Shown here: positions 26,348 to 35,705 of the stretch, in pieces
Layout of the letters: each line of letters starts with the position of its first letter
How positions within the stretch are numbered: position 1 is the stretch's first letter
Assembly (NCBI RefSeq): GCF_900129795.1
Contig: NZ_FQWW01000005.1
Span: 62,001-126,000 of the forward strand
Length of the DNA stretch: 64,000 nucleotides
Direction of reading: 5' to 3'
DNA from: Flavobacterium sp. CF108
GTDB taxonomy: Bacteria; Bacteroidota; Bacteroidia; Flavobacteriales; Flavobacteriaceae
Made by a program: the position numbers and the translations under genes
The notes under the pieces: generated by a model
What the model was told of the DNA's origin: nothing
The model's input: the letters and a program-made list of their open reading frames with translations, nothing else
Databases searched by the model: none

Positions 26348-28177
26348 ATGAGTAATTTCAAAAAAATAGTTCCTTTTATATATCCATATAAAAAATATGC
26401 GTTCTTAAACATCTTTTTCAATGTTTTGTATGCACTTTTCAGCACACTTTCATTCGTTGCTTTAATACCAATGCTTCAGGTTTTATTTGACAAAACAAAG
26501 CAAAACACAGTAAAACCGGTATTTCACGGGATTATGAAAATCCAGCAATACGGAGAAGATTATTTAAGTTACTACATTACAACAACAAAAGGCACACACG
26601 AATCCGGGTATGTTTTATCGATAATGGTGGCTATTATAATCTCTATCTTTTTATTAAAAAACTTAGCCGATTATGCTGCAATGTTTTTTATTACTTTTTT
26701 ACGAAATGGTGTTTTGAGAGATATGCGAAATGCGATGTACAAAAAAACGCTTGAACTGCCTTTGTCTTTTTATTCTGAAAAAAGAAAAGGAGATGTAATT
26801 TCCAGAATTTCTGCCGACGTAAATGAGGTTCAGACTTCCTTTTTGGCAATTTTGGAGCTTATTGTAAAAGAACCACTGACTATTATTTTTACTATCGTTA
26901 CAATGTTAATTATCAGCCCGAAATTAACTTTGTTCGTCTTTATATTTATTCCGGTTTCTGGTTACATTATTTCATTAATTGGGAAACAACTTAAAAAACA
27001 ATCGACAAAAGCACAACAGGAACAAGGTACTTTTTTATCTACTATCGAAGAAACTATTGGCGGATTGAAAGTGGTAAAAGGTTATAATTCTGAAAATTAT
27101 TTCGGTACTGTTTTTCAAAACTCTACAGAGCGTTTTTTCAATTTATCAAACAGCATCGGTAATCGCCAGAACTTAGCTTCGCCAGCCAGTGAATTTATGG
27201 GAATTACGGTAATTGCCGTTTTACTTTGGTACGGAGGTCAGATGGTTTTAATTGATAAAACATTAGACGGCGCTGCATTTATTGCTTACATGGGATTAGC
27301 TTATAATATTTTAACTCCTGCAAAAGCGATTTCTAAAGCTTCATACGGAGTAAAAAGAGGAAATGCTGCTGCAGAACGCGTTTTGGAAATTTTAGATCAG
27401 CACAACCCTATTACAAGCAAAGTTGATGCGATTGAAAAAACAACTTTTGATAATGACATAAGCATTCAGCATATCAACTTTAAATATGAAAATGAAAATG
27501 TTTTAAAAGACTTTTCTCTTGACATTAAAAAAGGACAAACTGTTGCTCTTGTTGGACAGTCTGGAAGTGGAAAAAGTACCATTGCTAACTTATTAACCCG
27601 TTTTTATGATGTAAACGAAGGTTCTATTTCTATTGACAATGTCAATATTAAAGACATGAACCTGCAGTCGCTTCGTAGTTTAATGGGATTAGTAACTCAG
27701 GACAGTATTTTATTTAATGATACGATCAAAGCTAATATTGCATTAGGGAAATTAGATGCCACAGATGATGAAGTTATCGACGCACTTAAAATTGCAAATG
27801 CGTATGAGTTTGTCAAAGACCTTCCTTTAGGAATTTACACCAACATTGGTGACAGTGGAAACAAACTTTCCGGCGGACAAAAACAACGTTTATCTATTGC
27901 CAGAGCGGTATTGAAAAATCCTCCGATTATGATTCTGGATGAAGCAACATCGGCATTGGATACTGAAAGCGAGAAATTTGTTCAGGTGGCGCTTGAAAAC
28001 ATGATGCAGAACAGAACTTCGATTGTGATCGCACACCGACTTTCGACGATTCAAAAAGCAGATGTTATCGTGGTAATGCAAAAAGGAAAAATCGTTGAGC
28101 AGGGAACGCATGACCAATTAATTGCACTCAACGGAACTTATAATAAACTGGTTACCATGCAGTCTTTCGAATCTTAA
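26348..28177 (+). CDS. ABC exporter, MsbA-like (membrane domain fused to ATPase)
   Basis: The 609-residue protein has an N-terminal six-helix exporter domain (about residues 1-335) and a C-terminal nucleotide-binding domain. The Walker A is GQSGSGKST (from residue 403), the Q-loop LVTQDSILF, the signature LSGGQKQRLSIARA, the Walker B IMILDEATSALD, and the switch His in AHRLST. Close relatives flip lipid A core or other amphiphiles across the inner membrane; drug export is the alternative. No glycolipid genes are adjacent, so the substrate stays open. It has its own promoter and terminator. Confidence 0.9.
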   Translation: MSNFKKIVPFIYPYKKYAFLNIFFNVLYALFSTLSFVALIPMLQVLFDKTKQNTVKPVFHGIMKIQQYGEDYLSYYITTTKGTHESGYVLSIMVAIIISIFLLKNLADYAAMFFITFLRNGVLRDMRNAMYKKTLELPLSFYSEKRKGDVISRISADVNEVQTSFLAILELIVKEPLTIIFTIVTMLIISPKLTLFVFIFIPVSGYIISLIGKQLKKQSTKAQQEQGTFLSTIEETIGGLKVVKGYNSENYFGTVFQNSTERFFNLSNSIGNRQNLASPASEFMGITVIAVLLWYGGQMVLIDKTLDGAAFIAYMGLAYNILTPAKAISKASYGVKRGNAAAERVLEILDQHNPITSKVDAIEKTTFDNDISIQHINFKYENENVLKDFSLDIKKGQTVALVGQSGSGKSTIANLLTRFYDVNEGSISIDNVNIKDMNLQSLRSLMGLVTQDSILFNDTIKANIALGKLDATDDEVIDALKIANAYEFVKDLPLGIYTNIGDSGNKLSGGQKQRLSIARAVLKNPPIMILDEATSALDTESEKFVQVALENMMQNRTSIVIAHRLSTIQKADVIVVMQKGKIVEQGTHDQLIALNGTYNKLVTMQSFES

Positions 28178-28204
28178 GACTTATACATCATAACTAAAAA
28201 ATCT

Positions 28205-28258
28205 ACACAGATTAAGGAAATATTAAAACTCAGTTTAATTTCTTTAATCTGTGTTTTA
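28205..28258 (+). terminator. Terminator-like long hairpin
   Basis: ACACAGATTAAGGAAAT pairs with ATTTCTTTAATCTGTGT across a loop of about 17 bases and leads into TTTATTTT. Confidence 0.6.
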
Positions 28259-28308
28259 TTTTATAACTTTAGGTAGTAAAGATTAAAATCATTTAATTCT
28301 TATGGAAA

Positions 28309-29010
28309 ATGTATCTTAGCAGCCCTAACATCAAACTGCCAGACGATCCTGATACTATTGTTTGGAAATATCTTGACCTATCTAAATTTCTTGATTTACT
28401 GCTTTCTAAAAAACTGTTCATGTCGCGGTCTGATAAATTTGAAGATCAATATGAGGGTACTTTTAGCGAGCCTACTTATGAAGAGATTAAAAAGCTTGCG
28501 GTTGACAATCCTGACTTTTTAAATTATTATAAAACGCATCGCGAACAGGTTGCCGTAAGCAGCTGGCATATTAACGAATACGAATCGTTTGCTATGTGGC
28601 AGATATTTACTCAAAACAGCGAAGGTTTAGCTATTCAGTCTACAATTGGAAGATTGCAAAAAGCTTTAAAGCCTGAGAATAATTTTGATCAGTATATTGG
28701 CGAAGTAAACTACATCGATTATAAAAAAGAATATATTCCGTTTGAGGATTTGTTCTTTCCTTTTTTATTCAAAAGAAAAAGCTTTCAATACGAACGCGAA
28801 GTCCGTATTCTAACCGATACTTCAAAAAGCGGCATCAAACTAAATGACGGAATAAAAATCAATGTTGATATCAATCAATTAATTGAGAAAATATACATTC
28901 ACCCAAAATCTGAAAACTGGTATAAAAAACTGGTAATCGAATTGGTTGAACGCTTAGACTTTGGTTTTGAAATAGAAAAATCTGATTTAGAAAGCGACAT
29001 TCTGATTTGA
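28309..29010 (+). CDS. DUF2971 domain protein
   Basis: The 233-residue cytoplasmic protein has the features of DUF2971: WKYLDLSKFLDLLLSKKLFMSRSDKFEDQYEG near the N-terminus and the central VSSWHINEYESFAMWQIFTQNSEGLAIQST. The C-terminus has the typical FQYEREVRIL. The family has no established function; it often occurs in accessory regions. It is a lone rightward gene, followed by an ACTGGACTGAAGTCCAG repeat (29041). I assign no role. Confidence 0.8.
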   Translation: MYLSSPNIKLPDDPDTIVWKYLDLSKFLDLLLSKKLFMSRSDKFEDQYEGTFSEPTYEEIKKLAVDNPDFLNYYKTHREQVAVSSWHINEYESFAMWQIFTQNSEGLAIQSTIGRLQKALKPENNFDQYIGEVNYIDYKKEYIPFEDLFFPFLFKRKSFQYEREVRILTDTSKSGIKLNDGIKINVDINQLIEKIYIHPKSENWYKKLVIELVERLDFGFEIEKSDLESDILI

Positions 29011-29040
29011 TTTTTTACCTGCGAATCTTAATTACATTTG

Positions 29041-29095
29041 AACTGGACTGAAGTCCAGCCCTACAAAATTGATCGAGCCTAACGGCTCTTTTTTT
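29041..29095. repeat. Dispersed ACTGGACTGAAGTCCAG element
   Basis: The element ACTGGACTGAAGTCCAG, followed by CCCTACAA and a GAGCCTAACGGCTC hairpin, is one more copy of the family seen at 19.9-20.4 kb and 49.7-50.0 kb. Confidence 0.75.
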
Positions 29096-29175
29096 TAATT
29101 TCTTCGAAATTATTGATATTGTAATTAATAATATAATCTTGCAATTCTTCAATCTAAAATCAACAATCTAAAATC

Positions 29176-29895
29176 CTAGATAGGCTTGTAACTTTTAACT
29201 TCCCATTTTTTAGAAGCTAAGTCGATATAATTGTAATGCAGTACATCATTTTTGTCGAATTGACCGTTTTGGTTGGTATCCTCGATTGTTCTGAAATACA
29301 GACGGTTTTTCGATTCAATCAAGCTCCAGTCAACTAATTCCTGAAGATCTGCTGAGACTTTTGTAAAGTTTTCTCCACTGATATCGCTTAAATATAAAGT
29401 TTTGATATCACTGGTATCAATTTTTCCGTCTTTGTTGGTATCTGAATCTGTTAGAGTATACACCATAACTTTATTTTTAGTTTTATCTGCAACCGTTTTT
29501 AAATACGTTGCCGTTAAAATCAAAACAGGTTTATCTGATAAAGCATGAATGGAATCTGAATCTGTTTTTTGAAATTTAAGGTTTTGTAAATATCCTGTAA
29601 TTTCATATTCCCCTAAGTTAGAAATTGTAAAACTTACATCATTTACACTTGAAGATCCGTAACGTGCTTTTGAGCCTTTTTCAAAAACTCTTAAATCCCC
29701 AACCGGATGAATTAAATAATCTGTTCCTTCCATTTGAATAGGCAGATCAGCAACTTCAATCTGAGTCGAATCTGTTTTCGCAACACTTACTTTATTTGAC
29801 ACATCGTAACTTACTTTTGGCTTTTTAACTTCTTCACGACAGCTAATTAATGTTCCAACAATTGCTAAGGCTATATATTTAAAGTACTTTTTCAT
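29176..29895 (-). CDS. Lipoprotein with EF-hand-like calcium loops
   Basis: Starting at MKKYFKYIALAIVGTLISC the product has 239 residues and a clear lipobox (LISC). An upstream in-frame ATG at 29919 would add eight residues before the signal peptide and is unlikely. Two Asp/Asn-rich loops (DTNKDGKIDTSD and DTNQNGQFDKND) match calcium-binding EF-hand or dockerin loops. It is the last gene of a four-gene leftward operon (M23 peptidase, TonB receptor, membrane protein, this). No family name is evident; a surface or periplasmic calcium-stabilised accessory of the receptor is possible. Confidence 0.75.
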   Translation of the reverse strand: MKKYFKYIALAIVGTLISCREEVKKPKVSYDVSNKVSVAKTDSTQIEVADLPIQMEGTDYLIHPVGDLRVFEKGSKARYGSSSVNDVSFTISNLGEYEITGYLQNLKFQKTDSDSIHALSDKPVLILTATYLKTVADKTKNKVMVYTLTDSDTNKDGKIDTSDIKTLYLSDISGENFTKVSADLQELVDWSLIESKNRLYFRTIEDTNQNGQFDKNDVLHYNYIDLASKKWEVKSYKPI

Positions 29896-29924
29896 CGACA
29901 AATTATATTCAATTATCAAATATA

Positions 29925-30572
29925 CTATTTTTGATTGTAATTTTGGTTTTTATTGAATTTTACTAGTGCGAAGATATTTAAAAGCACTATTCCGAAATAA
30001 GCAAAAAATAAAATCCAATTCTTTTTATACAAAGACAAATTATGTTGCAATTTTCTTTTTCGCGCTTGCTCTAAGAAATATTCTCTATTAACTTCTCCAT
30101 AAGAACACGTAAAAGGAACTATTGTCTTTAAGTCTTTTCTAGGTTTAGGCTTTGGCATCATAAAAACCAAAAAATCATTATCATTTTGAATAAATATAGG
30201 CATCTTTTCTATTGCAAAAAAGTCTAAAAGCCTAATGTATACTTCATAGCGCATTTCATTCCCTAAATGAATCTTAATACCATTTATAGTATCGTGTTCT
30301 CGCTTCATTTTTCTTAAAGCAAACTGAAGATCATTCAATTTTGGTTTTTCTAGATCTTCAGTATTATTTAAAATAAACACATGATAATTCCTTTTGATTG
30401 CTAAAAGCGCCTCTTTCTGGCTAGAATCTGGTAAACTTATATCTATACTGCCTTCAATCTTAAAAGCATCTACTTTATAAAAATGATAAAAACAAAACAA
30501 AGGGATTAAAACCAAAGAAATCATTCCTGGAACGTAAAAAATCTTCTTTCTCTTCTCACGTTTTGCGATCAT
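29925..30572 (-). CDS. Unknown two-helix membrane protein
   Basis: The 215-residue protein has a basic N-terminus, a helix at about residues 12-31 (FYVPGMISLVLIPLFCFYHF), a middle domain outside or inside the membrane, and a C-terminal helix near 185-203 (WILFFAYFGIVLLNIFALV). The middle part (VFILNNTEDLEKPKLNDLQFAL and GIKIHLGNEMRYEVYIRLLD) faintly recalls ExbD-type domains, but I cannot assign it. Its ATG overlaps the TonB receptor stop (ATGA), so its translation is coupled to the receptor's. Confidence 0.6.
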   Translation of the reverse strand: MIAKREKRKKIFYVPGMISLVLIPLFCFYHFYKVDAFKIEGSIDISLPDSSQKEALLAIKRNYHVFILNNTEDLEKPKLNDLQFALRKMKREHDTINGIKIHLGNEMRYEVYIRLLDFFAIEKMPIFIQNDNDFLVFMMPKPKPRKDLKTIVPFTCSYGEVNREYFLEQARKRKLQHNLSLYKKNWILFFAYFGIVLLNIFALVKFNKNQNYNQK

Positions 30573-33034
30573 AGTCTCGCATTCAGTTTTATATTAAAAA
30601 CTCTCGAAGTCATATAATTTGGAATCGCGTACTGGCTTTTAGAATACACATCGCGAACCCAGGTATTTGTAATTGCATTTTGATTATTGAAAAGATTGAA
30701 AATTTCCAGTCCAACAGCTAATTCTTTGAAGTTTTTCAACCAGCTTGTTTTAGAACTTTGTGTGCTGCTGTCTACAAAAACTTTAGCAAAACCAATATCA
30801 GCCCTTCTATAATCATTTAATCTGTTTTGATATAAATACGGATCAGAATATGCTGGCGCGCCGCCTGGCAAACCAGTATTGTAAACTACATTAAGATAAA
30901 CTTTTACACTTGGAATATTTGGCATATAATCCTGAAACAACATCGCAAATTTTAAACGCTGATCTGTCGGACGAGCAATATAACCTTTGTTTTCGTAGTT
31001 TTCTTCTGTTTTTAAATATCCAAAACTTACCCACGATTCTGTTCCCGGCACAAATTCTCCGTTCAATCTAAAATCAAGACCTTGTGCATAAGCTTTTGCA
31101 TTGTTATTGGCAACATATCGAATGCGGACGTTATCGATCGAATATACATTTACATCAGAAAGGGATTTATAATAAAGTTCCGTCACCCATTTAAAAGGAC
31201 GGTTCCACATTTTAAAATTATAATCATTCCCTAATACAACATGAACTGCTTCCTGCGCTTTTACATTTGGATTTACAACGCCATCAAGATCACGAAGTTC
31301 TCGATAAAATGGCGGTTGATGGTATAATCCTCCAGAAATCCTGAAAACCATATCACGATCCCAATCTGGTTTTATGGCAAATTGCGCACGCGGACTTACT
31401 ACAAACTGATTTTTTCCTTCTTCTATGGCTCCAGTAACATTCCAGCTTTGAAAACGTGCTCCAACATGATACCAAATTTGGCTTGAACCCAATTCAGACT
31501 GTTTGTTCCATTGTGCATAACCGGAAAATCTATTGATTGTATTAAAATTCGCAGCACGAATATCCTGATAAGGCAAAAGCGGACCTGTATAAGGCGAATA
31601 CGGCTGATTATTTTCTGGCAGAATCACCAAAGGCGGATTTATAGAAAATCCTGCAGAATCGATCATCTCCCATTCTACTATTCTGTCTCGAATAGATTCT
31701 CTGGTATATTTTAATCCAAATTCTAGCTGACTTTCTTTCCAGTCTTTAAAACCTTTAATTTCAGCATTTGCGATTAAAGCATCTAAATCATTTCGGGCGT
31801 GATTCAACTGCGAACCAATTCCACGTGTAAAATCAATTGACGATGCATCTGTTGGATTTTCGGCATTCACATTTCCTAAACGATATTGGGCTAAAATATC
31901 AAAATGTTCTTTTTCTGTGGTATGAAATAACGAACCGATAAATTTTAAAGTCAGCGAAGGCGAAACTTTATACGTTGTTTTAAAGGCTCCAAAATAAGTA
32001 TCGTATTGATCTTTTTCCTGACCTTCATAATAAACCGCCAGAGCCATTGGCTGATCGATGGTTCCAAATTTGGTTTCGCGGGTTAAGGGCTGATATAAAT
32101 ATTTATTCTGCGAAATATTCCCTAAAAAGCTAACCTGCCATTTTTCAGAAATATCATAATTTATATTGGTTTGAATATCCGCAAAAGTTGGTGTATAATT
32201 CGTTTGTGTATCCTGACTGTTTACCAATAAACTATTATTTCGGTAACGAACTCCGGTTACGGCCGACCATTTTTTATTTTTAGAAACTAAATCTACAGAC
32301 GCACTTCCACCTAAAAAACTTGCCTCAAACGAAGCTCCAAACTGAGTTGGTTTTCTATAGGTAATATCTAAAACAGATGAAAGTTTATCTCCAAATTTTG
32401 CCTGAAATCCTCCAGCTGAGAAATCAACATTTTGAACTAAATCTGTATTGGTAAAACTCAATCCTTCCTGCTGACCTGAACGAATTAAAAACGGACGGTA
32501 AACTTCGACTTCATTTACATAAACTAAATTTTCGTCATAATTTCCGCCTCGAACGGCATATTGCGTACTTAATTCATTATTTGAATTTACGCCGGGAAGT
32601 GTTTTTAGAATATTTTCGATACCGGCATTTGCTCCCGGAATCTTTTTTATAGTGGCAGCATCAATAGTTGTAATTCCCTGAACACGTTTTTTATTTCGGG
32701 AAGAAACAAAAACTTCTCCCATTTGTTCCTGAGAATTATTCATTACAGGATTAAAAACAAAAACTTCATCAGGTTTTAAAGTAACCGTCAGGCTAATCAT
32801 TTTTAACGAAATATGTGTAAAAATGATCGAAGCCTTTTTATTCGAAATCACATCAATTTCAAAAAAACCATTCGCATCAGATTGTGTGTTGTTTTTACCC
32901 GAAGTTATATTGACATTCGAAACAGGATGATTTTCATTATCTAAAATAATACCTTTTACATGAGCATTTTGAGCAAATGAAATACAAGTAAAGCACAAGA
33001 AAAGTAAAGCGAATATTAACCTGTTTTTATTCAA
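30569..33034 (-). CDS. TonB-dependent outer-membrane receptor
   Basis: The 821-residue protein has a signal peptide (cleavage near CISFAQ), a carboxypeptidase-regulatory-like domain (VKGIILDNENHPVSNVNITS, about residues 26-110), a plug domain (IPGANAGIENILKTLPGVNS, YAVRGGNYDENLVYVNEVE), and a large beta-barrel ending in FNIKLNARL. It imports a ligand using TonB energy. There is no SusD partner, so it is not a standard polysaccharide locus. It sits 11 bases after the M23 peptidase gene and overlaps the next gene by four bases. Confidence 0.93.
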   Translation of the reverse strand: MNKNRLIFALLFLCFTCISFAQNAHVKGIILDNENHPVSNVNITSGKNNTQSDANGFFEIDVISNKKASIIFTHISLKMISLTVTLKPDEVFVFNPVMNNSQEQMGEVFVSSRNKKRVQGITTIDAATIKKIPGANAGIENILKTLPGVNSNNELSTQYAVRGGNYDENLVYVNEVEVYRPFLIRSGQQEGLSFTNTDLVQNVDFSAGGFQAKFGDKLSSVLDITYRKPTQFGASFEASFLGGSASVDLVSKNKKWSAVTGVRYRNNSLLVNSQDTQTNYTPTFADIQTNINYDISEKWQVSFLGNISQNKYLYQPLTRETKFGTIDQPMALAVYYEGQEKDQYDTYFGAFKTTYKVSPSLTLKFIGSLFHTTEKEHFDILAQYRLGNVNAENPTDASSIDFTRGIGSQLNHARNDLDALIANAEIKGFKDWKESQLEFGLKYTRESIRDRIVEWEMIDSAGFSINPPLVILPENNQPYSPYTGPLLPYQDIRAANFNTINRFSGYAQWNKQSELGSSQIWYHVGARFQSWNVTGAIEEGKNQFVVSPRAQFAIKPDWDRDMVFRISGGLYHQPPFYRELRDLDGVVNPNVKAQEAVHVVLGNDYNFKMWNRPFKWVTELYYKSLSDVNVYSIDNVRIRYVANNNAKAYAQGLDFRLNGEFVPGTESWVSFGYLKTEENYENKGYIARPTDQRLKFAMLFQDYMPNIPSVKVYLNVVYNTGLPGGAPAYSDPYLYQNRLNDYRRADIGFAKVFVDSSTQSSKTSWLKNFKELAVGLEIFNLFNNQNAITNTWVRDVYSKSQYAIPNYMTSRVFNIKLNARL

Positions 33035-33045
33035 AGATTTGGATT

Positions 33046-34728
33046 TTATTTTTGTTGACTTCTAAAAAAATGAGTTTCAAAGATAGTAGAATTTCCTACA
33101 TTGTCAACTACTTCAATTTTTAAAAAGTTTTCTCCTTCTGTCAAATATTGATCATCAAAAGTATGTGTAATTTTTCTATTTTTATTTTCATATTCAAATA
33201 AAACCCAGCTTCCGTTTAAATATCCGTTGTACGACTTTATTCCAGACAAAGAATCACTAATGGTAAACTCAATTTTTTTCTGATCGCTGATCCATTTTCC
33301 TTCAACAGGTTTTGCAATTTTTATAACCGGAGCAATCGTATCGAGAACCAAACCATACGTTCCTAATATTTTGGCTTTGGCAGTAAAAATGTCACCTTTT
33401 CTAAGAGTTCCGTTATAGCTTGTACCTTTTCCTATATAAAGTTTATCCTTTAAAGATTCCGGATAAACGGTATCTTTTATCGTAATTGTAAAATTAGAAT
33501 GCACGGGAACGGTATCGTCATGAATATAAATTTTGTTGTTTTTTACATCAAAATTCAAATTAAAATCATCGTAGAAAGTTCCGGCAGGAAAGAAAACGGA
33601 CATGTTATCTTTCTCAAAATTGGAATCTTTGTTGTAACGAACAAAATATTTTGATGTTACAGGTTCTGCTGGAACAAGCGGTGTTTCCAAATCATATTCA
33701 ATCGGCACTGAAATCGAATTTGAATTTCCGAAATAATCAGAAACTTCGATTCTATAATTGGAAGTCAGATTTGGCACAGCCGAAATTATCCCTCTCAATG
33801 AATCTGTTTTAATAATACTCAACGCAAAAGGCGTTTTCATGAAAAGTTTCTGCACGCGCTGGCTCGTCTTTTTATATCGCGGGTAATCGATAAAAGCGTT
33901 GATATAACGCATTTCATCAAAGGAATACGTATTGAATTGGTAATTATAATTCTGGTTTCCGTTTAAAAATGTTGAAACATTAAAAACGCCATTTTTATTA
34001 AAAGAAACATCATCAGTATCAGATGCATTAATTCCAAAACCAATTTTTCCGTTTGTTTTTACTTTTGCAGCCAGATAAGTTCCGTCTTTTTGAAGCGTCA
34101 TATTTACAAGCAGCGGCTGTTTAGACTGATTAACCGTTGCATTATCCAGCGGATACACATATAAACTTGATAATGTTGGTTTCTTAGTATCTTTAATATT
34201 TTGGTCAAAGCCAAAGAATATTGGATTGATGACAAACTCGGTTTTGGTATCACGAATTTCAAAATGAAGATGCGGCCCTTCAGATGAACCTGTATTTCCC
34301 GAAAGCGCGATTAATTGTCCTTTTGTAACCGGAAGTTCATCTGGTTTCAGCAGCATTTCAATTTCATAGGCTTTTTCCTGATAGTGTCTTTTTTTTACAT
34401 AATCCTGAATTGGCCCAACGGTTGTCTGCAAATGTCCGTATACAGAAGTATACCCATTTGGATGCGTGATATAAATACATTTTCCGTTTCCAAAAGTCGA
34501 AATTTTAATCCTTGATATATAGCCATCAGCAATCGCATACACATTTAATCCTTCTTTTTGATTCGTTTTTAAGTCAAAACCTGCATGAAAATGATTAGGT
34601 CTTAACTCGCCAAAATTCCCCGAAAGCTGCATGGGGATATCCAGCGGCGGTCGAAAGTAATCTTTAGGATATTGTGTCTGGGCGAATAGAAATGGGCAAA
34701 ATAAAAAGGCAAATATTGAAAATTTCAT
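33046..34728 (-). CDS. Secreted M23 family metallopeptidase
   Basis: The product has about 560 residues with a signal peptide (MKFSIFAFLFCPFLFAQ); an ATG three codons earlier (34737) is the alternative start. The LytM/M23 zinc site is visible: His-x(3)-Asp in HFHAGFDLKTN and the HxH in GPHLHFEIRD, with the family's NGYTSVYGHL in between. The C-terminal 350 residues are beta-rich and end in a domain with VVDNVGNST, probably for protein or wall binding. It would cut peptide cross-bridges in peptidoglycan or act on proteins. It is the first gene of the operon leading to the TonB receptor. Confidence 0.88.
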   Translation of the reverse strand: MKFSIFAFLFCPFLFAQTQYPKDYFRPPLDIPMQLSGNFGELRPNHFHAGFDLKTNQKEGLNVYAIADGYISRIKISTFGNGKCIYITHPNGYTSVYGHLQTTVGPIQDYVKKRHYQEKAYEIEMLLKPDELPVTKGQLIALSGNTGSSEGPHLHFEIRDTKTEFVINPIFFGFDQNIKDTKKPTLSSLYVYPLDNATVNQSKQPLLVNMTLQKDGTYLAAKVKTNGKIGFGINASDTDDVSFNKNGVFNVSTFLNGNQNYNYQFNTYSFDEMRYINAFIDYPRYKKTSQRVQKLFMKTPFALSIIKTDSLRGIISAVPNLTSNYRIEVSDYFGNSNSISVPIEYDLETPLVPAEPVTSKYFVRYNKDSNFEKDNMSVFFPAGTFYDDFNLNFDVKNNKIYIHDDTVPVHSNFTITIKDTVYPESLKDKLYIGKGTSYNGTLRKGDIFTAKAKILGTYGLVLDTIAPVIKIAKPVEGKWISDQKKIEFTISDSLSGIKSYNGYLNGSWVLFEYENKNRKITHTFDDQYLTEGENFLKIEVVDNVGNSTIFETHFFRSQQK

Positions 34729-34849
34729 AGGTAACATTTTTGCTAAGGTAAAAAATTAACAGGTAAAAACCGAAGAAAAACTTACAAAAACACAATTGAT
34801 TGAAATTCATTTATTTGTCTATTTTTAATGCAAAAAAATCGAGAAAAAA

Positions 34850-34879
34850 TTGCATTAATAAAAAGGAATACTAACTTTG
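34850..34879 (+). promoter_or_regulatory. Promoter of the coiled-coil/zapA operon
   Basis: TTG (34850-34852), a 19-base spacer and TAACTTTG (34872-34879), 28 bases before the ATG at 34908. Confidence 0.7.
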
Positions 34880-34907
34880 TATGATTAAGTAATGAATAGG
34901 ATTTATA

Positions 34908-35198
34908 ATGAGTGTAATTGCCGAAATAATTGATACTCTTGAATATAAAGTCGAGAAGCTTTTTGAAAAATCAAAAGGCCTCGAAAAAAACAATCAGGAA
35001 TTACGATTAGAATTAGACAAAGCGGTGCAAATTATCCAGAAACAATCTGAAGAAATGGAAGCTTTGAAAAAGCAATATGAAACACTTAAGATAGCCAATT
35101 CGTTGCTTGGCAGCGACAACAACAAGAGAGAGACAAAGCTTAAAATAAATTCATTAATTCGCGAAATTGATTACTGTATAGCACAACTATCAGATTAG
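34908..35198 (+). CDS. Short coiled-coil protein upstream of zapA
   Basis: The 96-residue protein is almost entirely heptad-repeat coiled coil (VEKLFEKSKGLEKNNQELRLEL and KQSEEMEALKKQYETLKIAN). It lies five bases upstream of zapA and shares its promoter. By size, structure and location it resembles a ZapB-like cell-division accessory, but sequence similarity alone would not prove that. Confidence 0.7.
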   Translation: MSVIAEIIDTLEYKVEKLFEKSKGLEKNNQELRLELDKAVQIIQKQSEEMEALKKQYETLKIANSLLGSDNNKRETKLKINSLIREIDYCIAQLSD

Positions 35199-35203
35199 AA
35201 AAC

Positions 35204-35497
35204 ATGGACGGAAAGCTTAGAATTAAAATATCAATTGCCGACCGCGTTTACCCTTTAACGGTTGAACCAAGTCAGGAAGAAGGCCTTAGAAGCGCCTCAA
35301 AAAAAATTGATGCTATGATCAAGCAATTCGAAGAAAGTTACGCAGTTCGCGACAAACAAGATGTATTAGCCATGTGCGCACTGCAATTTGCATCGCAGGT
35401 GGAACAAAAACAAATTGATAACGCAATCGATGGCGAAGAAACCATTGAAAGGATTAAAAGATTAAATTCGCTTTTAGATCAATATCTCGAAAATTAA
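35204..35497 (+). CDS. zapA: Cell division protein ZapA
   Basis: The 97-residue protein contains the ZapA core: KISIADRVYPLTVEPSQEEGLRSASKKIDAMI, followed by a helical tail (VEQKQIDNAIDGEETIERIKRL) that forms the coiled-coil dimer. ZapA binds FtsZ and bundles filaments at the division ring. It is co-transcribed with the upstream coiled-coil protein. The region directly downstream encodes a 6S-like RNA, matching the zapA-6S order known from Proteobacteria. Confidence 0.9.
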   Translation: MDGKLRIKISIADRVYPLTVEPSQEEGLRSASKKIDAMIKQFEESYAVRDKQDVLAMCALQFASQVEQKQIDNAIDGEETIERIKRLNSLLDQYLEN

Positions 35498-35519
35498 ACG
35501 TTCTTTACATAAACTAAGA

Positions 35520-35686
35520 TACTGCCTACATTAGTTCACAATTGGTAAACTCAACACTAACAATTTAGAATGAGCAAATCGTCGCTACTATAGTATGCCC
35601 AGCTTTGACCGGGAAACTTGAACAGTGAGTTAGCTCAAAACTTGTCTTTACGAGTTTATACAAGCAATTAATGTAGGCTTTTTTTA
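35520..35686 (+). ncRNA. 6S-like regulatory RNA (6S-Flavo candidate)
   Basis: The 207-base gap between zapA and rny has no open frame but holds a long rod-like RNA. Its ends pair perfectly (GCCTACATTA 35524-35533 with TAATGTAGGC 35669-35678), and the 3' arm runs into seven T residues, so the closing stem also acts as terminator. The interior has further paired segments around a central unpaired region, as expected of 6S RNA, which sequesters the main RNA polymerase holoenzyme by mimicking an open promoter. The place directly after zapA is the same as for ssrS in E. coli. A Flavobacteria 6S family (6S-Flavo) has been described; identity here is by structure and context only. Confidence 0.75.
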
Positions 35687-35705
35687 TATATAAACCCTAA
35701 CAAAC

